A stretch of 64,000 bases of DNA from JAVBLP01 sp031553505 (GTDB taxonomy: Bacteria; Elusimicrobiota; Endomicrobiia; Endomicrobiales; Endomicrobiaceae), in NCBI GenBank assembly GCA_031553505.1, contig JAVBLP010000002.1, forward strand, positions 10,154 through 74,153, given 5' to 3'. A program made the translations under genes and the position numbers. Position 1 is the stretch's first letter. Every line of letters begins with the position of its first letter. Shown in pieces: positions 21,059 through 29,100 of this stretch. Under the pieces are notes generated by a model that had not been told where the DNA came from, searched no databases, and was given only the letters and a program-made list of their open reading frames with translations.

Positions 21059-22204
21059 ATGAAAAAAATAAGTTTAGTGTGGTGCGATGACTACAACAAA
21101 TCAAATATTGCCGTCAAAGAAGCTATAAATCTTCTTGGCGGCATTTTGTCTTTTGTCAAACCCGGCGAAAGAATACTTATAAAACCCAACCTTTTAAGCC
21201 CGAAAGAGCCTGAAAGGGCGGTTACGACGCATCCTAAAATAGTTAAAACGATAATCAAACTTGTAAAAGAAGCCGGCGCAACGCCTGTTGTGGGTGACAG
21301 CCCTGGCGGCGCCATAAGAAACATAGAAAATTTATGGCAAAAAACCGGCATGGCGGAAATCTGCAAAAAAGAAAACGTAGAGCTTATTAACTTTGAAGCC
21401 GTAGGCTCGAAACAATTTGATATAGGCGATAAAAATGTCAGGAAAGTGCATTTTTCAAACGCGGTGTTAAACTGTGACGGCATAATAAACCTGCCAAAAC
21501 TTAAAACGCATTCATTAATGAGTTTTACGGCTGGAATAAAAAACCTTTACGGCTGCATACCGGGGCTTATGAAAGTGGAATATCACAAATATGCTTCAAA
21601 AAACAGCGATTTCGGCGAATTGCTTGCCCACATATATATGTTTTTGAAAGACAAAATAAGATTTACGCTATTGGACGGCGTGGTCGGCATGGAAGGCAAC
21701 GGCCCGAGCTCCGGAGATATAAGAAAGTTTGACCTTATCGCCGCGTCATCCGATACCGCATTGCTTGACGCTTATATGTTACAGACTGTGGGCGCGACTT
21801 TGGAAAACTTCCGGGCTTTTGAAAAAATGGGTTCAATCATCGGAATTACGCCTCACGATATTGAAGCCTTGGAAATTATAGGCAACAATCCGAAAGATTT
21901 TGATTTTACGAACTTTAAAATGCCAAGCACCAGAAAACTTGATATGGTACCGAAAGCGTTGGTTAAGGTATTGGGTAAATTTTTGTGGGTTAAGGCGAAA
22001 GTGAACGTGCAAAAATGCGTAAGGTGCCTTTTTTGCGTAAAATCCTGCCCCGTAAAGGCCATTGATGAAGAAGACAAAAACAAATATCCGCATGTTGATG
22101 AAAAAAAATGCATAAGCTGTTTTTGCTGCCACGAACTCTGCCCGTATAAAGCAGTAGATTTCGAAAAAAGCTTTCTTGCCAAACTTTTTATCAAGGAAAA
22201 TTAA
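21059..22204 (+). CDS. DUF362 protein with two [4Fe-4S] ferredoxin motifs
   Basis: The 381-residue protein has the DUF362 body (KPNLLSPKEPERAVTTHP; GDSPGG; NLPKLKTHSLMSFTAGIKN). A C-terminal bacterial ferredoxin domain carries two four-Cys motifs, CVRCLFCVKSCP and CISCFCCHELCP. The N-terminal domain has no settled biochemical role that I know; the clusters imply an electron-transfer or redox-linked function. It is cytoplasmic by lack of a signal peptide. It lies 21 nt after smc and 12 nt before the acyltransferase, probably in one transcript with no evident functional link. Confidence 0.85.
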   Translation: MKKISLVWCDDYNKSNIAVKEAINLLGGILSFVKPGERILIKPNLLSPKEPERAVTTHPKIVKTIIKLVKEAGATPVVGDSPGGAIRNIENLWQKTGMAEICKKENVELINFEAVGSKQFDIGDKNVRKVHFSNAVLNCDGIINLPKLKTHSLMSFTAGIKNLYGCIPGLMKVEYHKYASKNSDFGELLAHIYMFLKDKIRFTLLDGVVGMEGNGPSSGDIRKFDLIAASSDTALLDAYMLQTVGATLENFRAFEKMGSIIGITPHDIEALEIIGNNPKDFDFTNFKMPSTRKLDMVPKALVKVLGKFLWVKAKVNVQKCVRCLFCVKSCPVKAIDEEDKNKYPHVDEKKCISCFCCHELCPYKAVDFEKSFLAKLFIKEN

Positions 22205-22216
22205 AGGTTACTTCTT

Positions 22217-23128
22217 ATGTCTAAAAGAAGCAAATTTCAAAATTACGTCGAATTTTATGCCCTTAAAGGGGTGATGTTTTTTATTTACCTTTTTCCGCGC
22301 TCTTTAGCGCAGAAAACCGGCCAGTTTTTTGCCGTTTTTATGTATTATTTTATCCCTATAAGAAAAAAACACGTCATAAGTATGCTTACCATATCTTTTC
22401 CGGAAAAAACAAAAGAAGAAGTTTTAGAAATTGCAAAAAATGTATATAAAAATTTCATGAATGTTATGATAGATATTATGTTTTTTCCTAAAATGTCCGA
22501 TGAAGAGATAAAAAACCTGATGGTTTTTGACGATACAATAATAGAGAAAGCTTATAATCAGAAAAAGGGTTCTATATTGATGTCCGCGCATTTCGGAAAT
22601 TGGGAGCTTACGGCGCTTTCTTTTTCAAAACGTTACCCGATGTCTGTCATTGTGGCAAAACAGTCAAACGGTCTGGTTGATAAAATGATGAACGATATAA
22701 GGACAAAGCAGGGTTTTAACACTATTTATAAAGATAATGCCGGGCAGGCTTTTAAATCGGTGATTAAAGCGCTTAAAGAAAATCATTTTGTGGCTATTTT
22801 GTCTGACCAGGATGCGGGAAAACAAGGCGTTTTTGTTCCTTTCCTAGGAAGGCTTGCGTCAACGCCTAAAGGCGCAGCGCTTTTTGCTTTAAGGGCGCAA
22901 TGCCCGATAGTCACGGCTTTCGGCGTCCGCCAAAAAGACGGTACAATGCTTATGAAAGTCGGTGAAATACCCCTTCCAAATACAGGAGACCAGGAAAAAG
23001 ACGTTGAAATAATATGCGCTGCTTACTCAAAGCAGCTTGAAGATCAGGTCAGGGCACACCCTGAACAGTGGTTTTGGTTTCACCGCAAGTGGAAAACGAG
23101 GCAGGAAGCGGTACAGGAGGGAAAATGA
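22217..23128 (+). CDS. LpxL/HtrB-type lysophospholipid acyltransferase
   Basis: A 303-residue member of the lipid A late acyltransferase family. It has a hydrophobic N-terminal anchor (GVMFFIYLFPRSLA), the catalytic HFGNWE (His-x4-Glu), the SDQDAGKQGVFVPFLGR substrate loop and the C-terminal HPEQWFWFHRKWKTR signature. It would add a secondary acyl chain at the cytoplasmic face of the inner membrane, to lipid A or to another glycolipid. Its presence supports an LPS-type outer membrane. Its TGA stop overlaps the following ATG (ATGA), so the inhibitor gene downstream is translationally coupled. Confidence 0.88.
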   Translation: MSKRSKFQNYVEFYALKGVMFFIYLFPRSLAQKTGQFFAVFMYYFIPIRKKHVISMLTISFPEKTKEEVLEIAKNVYKNFMNVMIDIMFFPKMSDEEIKNLMVFDDTIIEKAYNQKKGSILMSAHFGNWELTALSFSKRYPMSVIVAKQSNGLVDKMMNDIRTKQGFNTIYKDNAGQAFKSVIKALKENHFVAILSDQDAGKQGVFVPFLGRLASTPKGAALFALRAQCPIVTAFGVRQKDGTMLMKVGEIPLPNTGDQEKDVEIICAAYSKQLEDQVRAHPEQWFWFHRKWKTRQEAVQEGK

Positions 23129-23511
23129 AAAAAATTATTCTTTGTTTTGCTGTTTTTTCAATTCTTTTAGGTTGTTCGGTGCGTAAAGGTACTACGGGCA
23201 GTAATGATGACAACATATTTTATACGCAAAAAGGCGGCGGAGTAAGGATTGAGATAGACTCAAACCCTACGACAGGCTACGCATGGGTACTGACTAATGA
23301 AAGTGATTTAAAGAACGTAAATTTAATCGAAAATGGTTTTGTTCCTTATGAAAATAAGAAAGGTTATGTCGGCAGCGGCGGAAAACAGTATTTCGCGTTT
23401 AAAGTAAAAGATGATGCTTACGGTATGGATGTAGTTAAGTTTGGTTATTCACGGGTGTGGGAAAATCTTCCCCCGATAGAAGAAAAGACATTTGAAATTA
23501 TAGTTAGATAA
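23125..23511 (+). CDS. Chagasin-type (I42) cysteine-protease inhibitor lipoprotein
   Basis: The 128-residue protein has a lipoprotein signal peptide (LLGC, Cys17) and then a chagasin-like domain. It shows all three inhibitory loops of the family: NPTTGYAW (L2), a Gly-rich loop (YVGSGGKQYF, L4) and YSRVWE (L6). These loops plug the active site of papain-family cysteine proteases. The ATG at 23125 is preceded by CAGGAGGG; a longer frame upstream lies inside the acyltransferase gene. It is likely anchored in a membrane facing the periplasm or outside. In a gut or host setting it could protect against host or protist proteases; that is inference. Confidence 0.85.
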   Translation: MKKIILCFAVFSILLGCSVRKGTTGSNDDNIFYTQKGGGVRIEIDSNPTTGYAWVLTNESDLKNVNLIENGFVPYENKKGYVGSGGKQYFAFKVKDDAYGMDVVKFGYSRVWENLPPIEEKTFEIIVR

Positions 23512-23526
23512 ACAAGTAATAACTAA

Positions 23527-23547
23527 TAAGTAATAGTTAATAATGAA
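23527..23547 (-). repeat. 21-nt AT-rich repeat, copy 2 (inverted)
   Basis: This is an exact reverse complement of 6350-6370. A looser relative faces it at about 23723-23750, so the two AT-rich tracts flank the terminator between the convergent genes. Confidence 0.5.
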
Positions 23548-23683
23548 AAATAATTGAAAATTTAATATGTTTTGTCACCGCGAAGAATAGTGTTACAACA
23601 TAACAAAAACGAATGACGAAGCAATCTGCATTTAGTAAGTAGAGAGCAGCAAAATCCTCTAAGGGCGCACTCTAAAATAAATT

Positions 23684-23720
23684 AAACCACCGGATAGATT
23701 ATATCTACCCGGTGGTTTTT
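23684..23720. terminator. Bidirectional terminator between chagasin-like gene and yqeY
   Basis: A 10-bp stem (AAACCACCGG at 23684-23693 with 23709-23718) is flanked by T-rich sequence on the + side and A-rich sequence on the - side. It sits between convergent genes, so it can end both transcripts. Otherwise the 236-nt gap holds no gene. Confidence 0.8.
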
Positions 23721-23747
23721 CATTTATTCATTATTACTTGTTACTTA

Positions 23748-24191
23748 TTATTTGTTTTCAAGCGCGGTTTTTACTGCCGCCGATATCCTTTTACCGTCCG
23801 CCTGTCCGTTTATAGCCGTAACGGACGCTTTCATTATTGTTCCGAAGCTTTTGTCTTCTGAGTTTGCGATGACTTCCTTAATTTTTGCAAGTATGTCCGC
23901 GTCAGACATCTCCGCGGGAAGGTAGCGCTCCAGAACAGCCATCTCTCTTTTTTCTTTATCAACCAAATCCTGCCGGCCGCCTTTTTCAAAACTTTCAATT
24001 GATTCTTTTCTCTTTTTAGCTTCGCTTCTTAAAACTTTTATCACTTCTTCATCGGTCATTTTTATGTTTTTCATCTCGCGCAGGTTTACTTCGCTTAAAA
24101 CGCCCCTGATGACATTAAGTTCTTCCATATTTTGGGATTTCATAAGCGCGGTTTGGTCTGCCCTTAATTTTTTTATCAATTCGCTTTCCAT
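23748..24191 (-). CDS. yqeY: YqeY/GatB-domain protein
   Basis: A 147-residue GatB/YqeY family protein, the usual size. It has the all-helical N-terminal region (MKSQNMEELNVIRGVLSEVN) and the C-terminal tail-like domain (FGTIMKASV, GQADGKRISAAVKTAL) shared with the tRNA-amidotransferase subunit GatB. The family is thought to bind tRNA or assist amidotransferase function, but its role is not settled. It is one of two genes on this strand and lies 13 nt downstream of the DUF192 gene, with which it is probably co-transcribed. Confidence 0.88.
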   Translation of the reverse strand: MESELIKKLRADQTALMKSQNMEELNVIRGVLSEVNLREMKNIKMTDEEVIKVLRSEAKKRKESIESFEKGGRQDLVDKEKREMAVLERYLPAEMSDADILAKIKEVIANSEDKSFGTIMKASVTAINGQADGKRISAAVKTALENK

Positions 24192-24204
24192 TTCTCTGCT
24201 CCTT

Positions 24205-24687
24205 TTACTTTATTATTTCTAAAATCATTCCTTTTGTTATGTTAAATTTTTTAGCGTCGCCTGCATTCAGTTCTACTACGGCATCGGCTGCAGAGGGGGA
24301 TTTATATTTCGGAAGGTCCCAATCGTTTACTCCTTCCTGCGGTATCGGCGCTGAAGCTTCAATTCCGATTACTTCATTTTTGTATATCCATACAATATCA
24401 ATTGGAAAATGCATGTTTTTCATCCAAAATGTCTGTATTTCAGGTTCGTAAAAGAAGAAAATCATTCCGTCTTTAGGTATAGCATTTCTGTCTGAAAGGC
24501 CCTGGGCTTTTGCTCTCGGCGTGCTTGCTACTACTAAATCCAGTTCTTTTTTTCCTAACTTTACTGTTATAACAGAATCATCCTGCAGGGTGAGAGGGTC
24601 AACTTTCTGTTGTTTAGCGCCGCCGCAGGAAATAAATAGAACCGATGAAATAATAAAAACTGAAAACAGCCTGAATTTGCAAAGCAT
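24205..24687 (-). CDS. DUF192 lipoprotein
   Basis: The 160-residue protein starts with a lipoprotein signal peptide (FISC, Cys21) and holds a DUF192 domain, recognised from STPRAKAQGLSDR, GMIFFFYEPEIQTFWMKNM, FPIDIVWI and the closing FNITKGM. I placed the start at ATG 24687 because AAGGAG lies 5 nt before it, although a GTG at 24693 also fits. Function is not established for the family; several members are secreted or envelope-associated. yqeY follows on the same strand. Confidence 0.82.
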   Translation of the reverse strand: MLCKFRLFSVFIISSVLFISCGGAKQQKVDPLTLQDDSVITVKLGKKELDLVVASTPRAKAQGLSDRNAIPKDGMIFFFYEPEIQTFWMKNMHFPIDIVWIYKNEVIGIEASAPIPQEGVNDWDLPKYKSPSAADAVVELNAGDAKKFNITKGMILEIIK

Positions 24688-24836
24688 ATTCACTCCTTAA
24701 TTGTTTTTGTAATTATAGCACAAATTGCAGGAAAAAATGCCTTGAAGCATATTCTAAGCTGCTGAAATTGCAGTATTTATGCTCACTGAAAATAATAGAT
24801 TATATGCTTACCTATTACACAAAAATAATGAAAATC

Positions 24837-24865
24837 TTGACAGATTGTAAAAGAATCTATATAAT
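24837..24865 (+). promoter_or_regulatory. Near-perfect sigma-70 promoter of arsR-zntA
   Basis: TTGACA (24837-24842), a 17-nt spacer and TATAAT (24860-24865) match the consensus exactly. Such a strong promoter needs tight repression, which the adjoining operator offers. Confidence 0.85.
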
Positions 24866-24866
24866 C

Positions 24867-24890
24867 ACGGTTGAAAGATTGTTCAACCGT
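24867..24890 (+). promoter_or_regulatory. SmtB/CzrA-type metal operator
   Basis: A 9-bp perfect inverted repeat with a 6-nt centre (24867-24875 / 24882-24890) begins 1 nt after the -10 box and covers the start point. Its core reads TGAA-N6-TTCA, the consensus bound by Zn-sensing ArsR-family repressors. The repressor is encoded 17 nt downstream, so autoregulation is expected. Confidence 0.8.
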
Positions 24891-24907
24891 TATATTTTGG
24901 AGGTGTT

Positions 24908-25270
24908 ATGTCAGCGGAATACAGCGTTTTCAAATGTGACTGCAGCGTAATTAATGAAGAAACAGTAAAAATGGTGAAGGGTAAGATGCCGGAAGAAGGA
25001 AAACTTTATGATTTAGCCGAGTTTTTCAAGGTTTTTGGCGACAGTACAAGAATTAAGATACTTTGGGCTTTAAACCAGTCTGAAATGTGCGTTTGCGATA
25101 TAGCTGTTTTGCTCAATATGACAAAAAGCTCTATTTCACATCAGCTCAGGATTTTAAAGCAGGCAAGGCTTGTTAAGTATAAAAAAGTGGGGAAGAATGT
25201 ATTTTACTCTCCATGCGACTCGCATATACAGCATATATTTGACCAGGGCTTCGACCACATCAATGAATAA
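24908..25270 (+). CDS. ArsR/SmtB-family metal-sensing repressor
   Basis: The 120-residue winged-helix protein has the family core (FKVFGDSTRIKILWAL; NMTKSSISHQLRILKQARLVKYKKVGK). Two metal sites can be read. One is Cys10, Cys12, Cys61 and Cys63 (MCVCD), matching the CadC-type alpha-3N site for Cd/Pb/Zn. The other is an alpha-5 site near the C-terminus with Asp-x-His, then His and Glu at +11 and +14, the SmtB spacing for Zn. Metal binding would release it from the adjacent operator. An AGGAGG-like ribosome site (GGAGGTG) precedes the ATG. The following ATPase gene overlaps or starts within 11 nt, so both form one metal-resistance operon. Confidence 0.92.
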   Translation: MSAEYSVFKCDCSVINEETVKMVKGKMPEEGKLYDLAEFFKVFGDSTRIKILWALNQSEMCVCDIAVLLNMTKSSISHQLRILKQARLVKYKKVGKNVFYSPCDSHIQHIFDQGFDHINE

Positions 25271-25280
25271 GGAAATAATT

Positions 25281-27368
25281 ATGGCAAAACAAAAAATATT
25301 TACAATGGAAGGTTTACACTGCGCTTTATGTGCACAAAAGATAGAAAAAGCGGTAGGTAATATGGATGAAGTTTCATCCGCAAGCGTGGATTTTGTGACA
25401 AAAAAGCTTTCGGTCGAAGCTTCAGATTCTAAAAATCTGCTTGAAAAAATAAATACAATTGCAGATTTGATAGAGCCGGGTATAGTTATCTGCGAAAGCG
25501 GATGCCAGCCAAAGCAGGAAAAAAAGATTTCAGCAAGCAAAATTTTATTTGTTTTCGGCATTACTCTCTTTGCGTGCGCTTTGGTTCTGACTCTGCCTAA
25601 ATGGCTGACGGTATTATTATATATCTCCTCGTATCTTATGTTTGGATGGAAAGTGCTGCTGACTTCCGCTAGAAATATACTCAAAGGTGAAGTCTTTGAT
25701 GAAAACTTTCTGATGAGTTTGGCTACTGTAGGCGCGATTGCAATCGCAGAGTACCCTGAAGCGGTTGCGGTTATGCTTTTTTACAGGATAGGGATGTATT
25801 TTGAGGACTTATCAGTTGAGAAATCAAGAAAATCTATTACTTCACTGATGGATATAAAACCTGACTTTGCCAATGTAAGAAAAGACGGCAATACTATAAA
25901 AATGTCTCCTTGGGAAGTCAATGTGGGTGATATTATTATTGTTAAACCGGGTGAAAAAATTCCTTTGGACGGTATTGTTGCGGAGGGCAGTTCAGCGGTA
26001 GATATGTCCGCATTAACAGGAGAATCCGCGCCTTTTGACGCAAGCGAAGGCAGCAGCGTTTTATCCGGATCAATAAATAAAAACGGTCTTTTGACTATTA
26101 AAGTCACAAAAGCGTATTCAGAGTCAACGGTTTCAAAAATTCTAAATTTAGTTGAAAATGCAAGCAAAAATAAATCCAAAACCGAAAGCTTTATTACAAA
26201 GTTTGCCAAGTATTACACGCCTTTTGTCGTATTTGCAGCGGCTGCGTTAGCGGTGTTGCCTCCGCTTTTAATAAGCGGGGCTTTATTTTCTGACTGGATA
26301 TACAGGGCATTGGTGTTTTTGGTCGTTTCCTGCCCGTGTGCGCTTGTAATTTCCGTACCGTTAACATTTTTTGGCGGTATCGGCGGGGCTTCAAAACAGG
26401 GTATACTCGTAAAGGGCAGCAACTATCTTGAGGCATTAACCGCTGCCGACACTTTTGTTTTTGATAAAACCGGCACTTTGACAAAAGGTGTGTTCAGGGT
26501 TACTAAAGTCAACGCTGAAATGGGTTTTGATGAAGAGTCTGTCTTAAAATACGCAGCGCATGCGGAAGCTTATTCCAACCACCCTATAGCTGTTTCCATA
26601 AAAAAAGCATTTAGCGGTAAGATTGATGAAACAGCTATTAAAAGTCACGAAGAGTCTGCCGGATACGGGGTAAAGGTGTTGCTGGAGGATGAAAAGATAA
26701 TTGCCGGGAACGATAAATTTTTAGAAAAGGAAAGAATAGTATTTGAAAAATATGAAAAAATTGGTACAATCGTATACATTGCGGTAAATGGTCTTTTTGC
26801 GGGCAGCATTGTTGTGGCTGATGAAGTTAAAGAAGACAGCAAACAGACAATAAAAGACTTAAGAAGCATGGGAATAAAAAAAATTGCCATGCTGACGGGC
26901 GATATCAAATCCGTTGGGGAACGCATAGCGGAAGAACTTGGCATAGATGATGTCTATACCGAATTGCTTCCCGATCAAAAAGTCGAAAAAATTGCCGAAA
27001 TAGAACGCCTGGAACCCACTAAAGGCAAGATGGTGTTTGTAGGAGACGGCATAAATGATGCTCCCGTTCTTGCCGGTGCGGATATAGGTATAGCGATGGG
27101 CGGAGTTGGCAGCGATGCGGCAATAGAAGCGGCTGATATCGTATTAATGACCGATGAACCGTATAAAACAGTTACGGCTTTAAAGATAGCACGGAAGACT
27201 AAAACTGTTGTTTGGCAGAATATATTTTTGGCTTTAGGCATAAAAGCCGTGGTTTTAGGGCTTGGAGCGGCAGGTGTGGCAAATATGTGGGAAGCCGTCT
27301 TTGCGGATGTCGGGGTTACTATCATTGCAGTATTGAACTCCGTCAGAACTTTAAGGCCGGTTAAGTAA
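25281..27368 (+). CDS. Zn/Cd/Pb-exporting P1B-type ATPase
   Basis: The 695-residue protein is a ZntA/CadA-type heavy-metal pump. It has an N-terminal HMA domain with GLHCALC, six to eight membrane spans, the TGESAPF phosphatase loop, the membrane metal motif CPCALVIS, the phosphorylated Asp in DKTGTLTKG, HP in SNHPIA, GDGINDAP, and a last span with ALGIK..FADVG typical of subgroup P1B-2. It moves Zn2+, Cd2+ or Pb2+ out of the cytoplasm. I chose the ATG at 25281 because AAGGA precedes it; an ATG at 25263 inside arsR would add six residues. The ArsR repressor and operator upstream make the regulation plain. Confidence 0.93.
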   Translation: MAKQKIFTMEGLHCALCAQKIEKAVGNMDEVSSASVDFVTKKLSVEASDSKNLLEKINTIADLIEPGIVICESGCQPKQEKKISASKILFVFGITLFACALVLTLPKWLTVLLYISSYLMFGWKVLLTSARNILKGEVFDENFLMSLATVGAIAIAEYPEAVAVMLFYRIGMYFEDLSVEKSRKSITSLMDIKPDFANVRKDGNTIKMSPWEVNVGDIIIVKPGEKIPLDGIVAEGSSAVDMSALTGESAPFDASEGSSVLSGSINKNGLLTIKVTKAYSESTVSKILNLVENASKNKSKTESFITKFAKYYTPFVVFAAAALAVLPPLLISGALFSDWIYRALVFLVVSCPCALVISVPLTFFGGIGGASKQGILVKGSNYLEALTAADTFVFDKTGTLTKGVFRVTKVNAEMGFDEESVLKYAAHAEAYSNHPIAVSIKKAFSGKIDETAIKSHEESAGYGVKVLLEDEKIIAGNDKFLEKERIVFEKYEKIGTIVYIAVNGLFAGSIVVADEVKEDSKQTIKDLRSMGIKKIAMLTGDIKSVGERIAEELGIDDVYTELLPDQKVEKIAEIERLEPTKGKMVFVGDGINDAPVLAGADIGIAMGGVGSDAAIEAADIVLMTDEPYKTVTALKIARKTKTVVWQNIFLALGIKAVVLGLGAAGVANMWEAVFADVGVTIIAVLNSVRTLRPVK

Positions 27369-27472
27369 AAATGCAGAAAAGTATTGAAAAAACTGATGAT
27401 TGCGCTATTATATATTAATTGTATCGTAAAAAAGGTCACTTTTGAAATATTTGTGAAATAGTCTAAAATCCT

Positions 27473-27501
27473 TTGACAGGCTGGGGATAGTTTGGTATTT
27501 T
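27473..27501 (+). promoter_or_regulatory. Promoter of the secreted-protein cluster
   Basis: TTGACA (27473-27478), a 17-nt spacer and TATTTT (27496-27501) lie 74 nt before the first gene. The leader contains a 6-bp hairpin (27539-27544 / 27553-27558) just ahead of a GGGGG ribosome site, as is common for abundant, stable messages. Confidence 0.65.
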
Positions 27502-27575
27502 GTAATCGTATCTCAGGGCTCAATGGATACAAATTTAAGGTGCAAAAATAAATGCACCATTAGCATGGGGGAAAA

Positions 27576-28298
27576 ATGCGTAAAGTATTAAGTTTGGCAG
27601 TAGCAGCAATGTTCTTGTCAGTAGCAGCAACAAGCGCGTTTGCGTTTACGTCGGTTACGAAATCGACGAAAACGGCAAAAGTTCAATTTACGGGAGCAGG
27701 TGCATTTACATGGTCTGTTGAGGTAAAGAATGTGTCAGATAATTTAGTAGGAACTGACATTACGTGGAATACGTCAACTGTAACTCCCGGAGTAACAAAG
27801 TGGGCAACAGCTCAGCAGTATGCTCACATTAAGTCATCTATGACAGCTTCTAACTATGGTTTACAGGTTTATACTGATAACACAAACGCAAGTTCAGCTT
27901 TCAGGTACACCGGTGGACAAACTCAAAATCTTGGCGGACTTGTAGCTCAGGGCGCGGCAAATTCAGCAGCAAACCCTTTGCCTATGGGATGGTCAGTTAT
28001 GAGATCGACACAGTCTGCATCTTATGTAGTTAATCCCACATCTCCTACTTTTGCGGGCCTTTATTTCAAAGACAGAGGCAATTCAACCGCATCTGACGGA
28101 AATACTCCTTTTGCTGACGGCGAAGACTATATAACCGTGCTTAATAAGAGCGGTTTGAAGTATGGCGGCAATGCTAACGAAAGAGGCGGTTCGCCATCAG
28201 GAGATTTCTATATGTATATAGGTGCTGATTTCTCAGCAGCTATGACTCCTATGACATACGGAACAGACACTCTTACATTCGAAGCTTACACAGAATAA
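27576..28298 (+). CDS. Secreted protein A of unknown family (major product?)
   Basis: The 240-residue protein has a classic signal peptide (about 1-23, ending SAFA). The mature part begins FTSVTKSTKTAKVQF and is rich in Thr, Ser, Gly, Asn and aromatic residues, without Cys. Its C-terminal two thirds align by eye with the end of the broken gene at 29101-30444: an NI/DITW stretch, AQQY/AKQY, W/YGLQ-GIQLYT, DYI/DYV, and the closing IGADFSAAMTPM against FGADFGTAFTPM. I recognise no family. Own promoter, hairpin leader and a hairpin right after the stop suggest it is made in larger amounts than the genes behind it, as expected of a structural surface subunit. Confidence 0.7.
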   Translation: MRKVLSLAVAAMFLSVAATSAFAFTSVTKSTKTAKVQFTGAGAFTWSVEVKNVSDNLVGTDITWNTSTVTPGVTKWATAQQYAHIKSSMTASNYGLQVYTDNTNASSAFRYTGGQTQNLGGLVAQGAANSAANPLPMGWSVMRSTQSASYVVNPTSPTFAGLYFKDRGNSTASDGNTPFADGEDYITVLNKSGLKYGGNANERGGSPSGDFYMYIGADFSAAMTPMTYGTDTLTFEAYTE

Positions 28299-28311
28299 TT
28301 TTTAATGTTTT

Positions 28312-28341
28312 CAAGGCAGAGGGATGAACCCCTCTGCCTTG
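28312..28341 (+). promoter_or_regulatory. Intercistronic hairpin after secreted protein A
   Basis: A 12-bp perfect stem (28312-28323 with 28330-28341) closes a 6-nt loop 14 nt after the stop codon. No T-tract follows, and the next start codon is 12 nt away. It looks like an mRNA 3'-end stabiliser or partial attenuator setting unequal expression of the two genes. Confidence 0.7.
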
Positions 28342-28352
28342 GGACGCAAAAG

Positions 28353-29099
28353 ATGAAAAAAATATTTATCGCTTTTACGCTGATACTGGGATTTGTTATC
28401 AACGCTTCTGCAGGGTTAATAGTTACGCCTGCCAGAAGCGAAATTGTCATTGAGAATGAAAATTCCTTTGAAGGCGAATATATTGTAGAAAACGGCTTTG
28501 ATGCCACAGTTGATATCAGCGTTACAACAAAAAACTGGAATAATTCCAAAGATAATAAAGATGTAGGTATTTCAGACTGGCTTGTTGTTAAACAAAAGAA
28601 TCTGACGCTAAAACCGAATGAAAGCGCGGTAATCAATTACTCCATAAAATCAGGACAGTTGAAAGGTTCTTTGTCAGGTATGATTTCATTTACTTTAAGA
28701 ATGCCCGGTTCGGAAAGCATTAACCTTATGACAAGTGTTCCTGTGTATATGATCATAGACGGAACGCAAAAAGTGTCTTATGGTTTTGATAAAATTACGC
28801 TCGCTAATGATAAAAATTCAAAAAACATTATTGTCGCGTATACTGTTAAAAATGACGGAAATGTATATGTTCGCCTTGGCGGAAAAATAACAGTTTTGTC
28901 GAAGAAAAAAGTTGTTTATGAGCAGGTTATTCCGCAGCAGAGTCCGGTATATCCGGATTTAAACAGGTCTTTTATTGAAAATGTGCCGCGTCTTCCAAAA
29001 GGCAAGTATGTATTGAATATTTCTTTGAGCGCTTATGATAAAACCGCTGAAAAAAGTATTCAGTTCAGAGTAAATAAATACGGAGATGTTTCTTTCTGA
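28353..29099 (+). CDS. Periplasmic pilus-chaperone-like protein
   Basis: The 248-residue protein has a signal peptide (LGFVINASAG) and mature sequence starting LIVTPARSEIVIEN. It then shows alternating beta-strand sequence with LKPNESAVINYSIK, and later VYVRLGGKITVLSKKKV. The pattern (an N-terminal 'V.P.r..i' strand, a Pro-containing 'l.P.e' turn, two Ig-like halves) resembles fimbrial or spore-coat-type periplasmic chaperones. I infer it assists folding or export of the proteins on either side. I chose ATG 28353 because it starts a canonical signal peptide, with an upstream in-frame ATG lying in the hairpin. No usher gene is seen. Confidence 0.6.
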   Translation: MKKIFIAFTLILGFVINASAGLIVTPARSEIVIENENSFEGEYIVENGFDATVDISVTTKNWNNSKDNKDVGISDWLVVKQKNLTLKPNESAVINYSIKSGQLKGSLSGMISFTLRMPGSESINLMTSVPVYMIIDGTQKVSYGFDKITLANDKNSKNIIVAYTVKNDGNVYVRLGGKITVLSKKKVVYEQVIPQQSPVYPDLNRSFIENVPRLPKGKYVLNISLSAYDKTAEKSIQFRVNKYGDVSF

Positions 29100-29100
29100 T

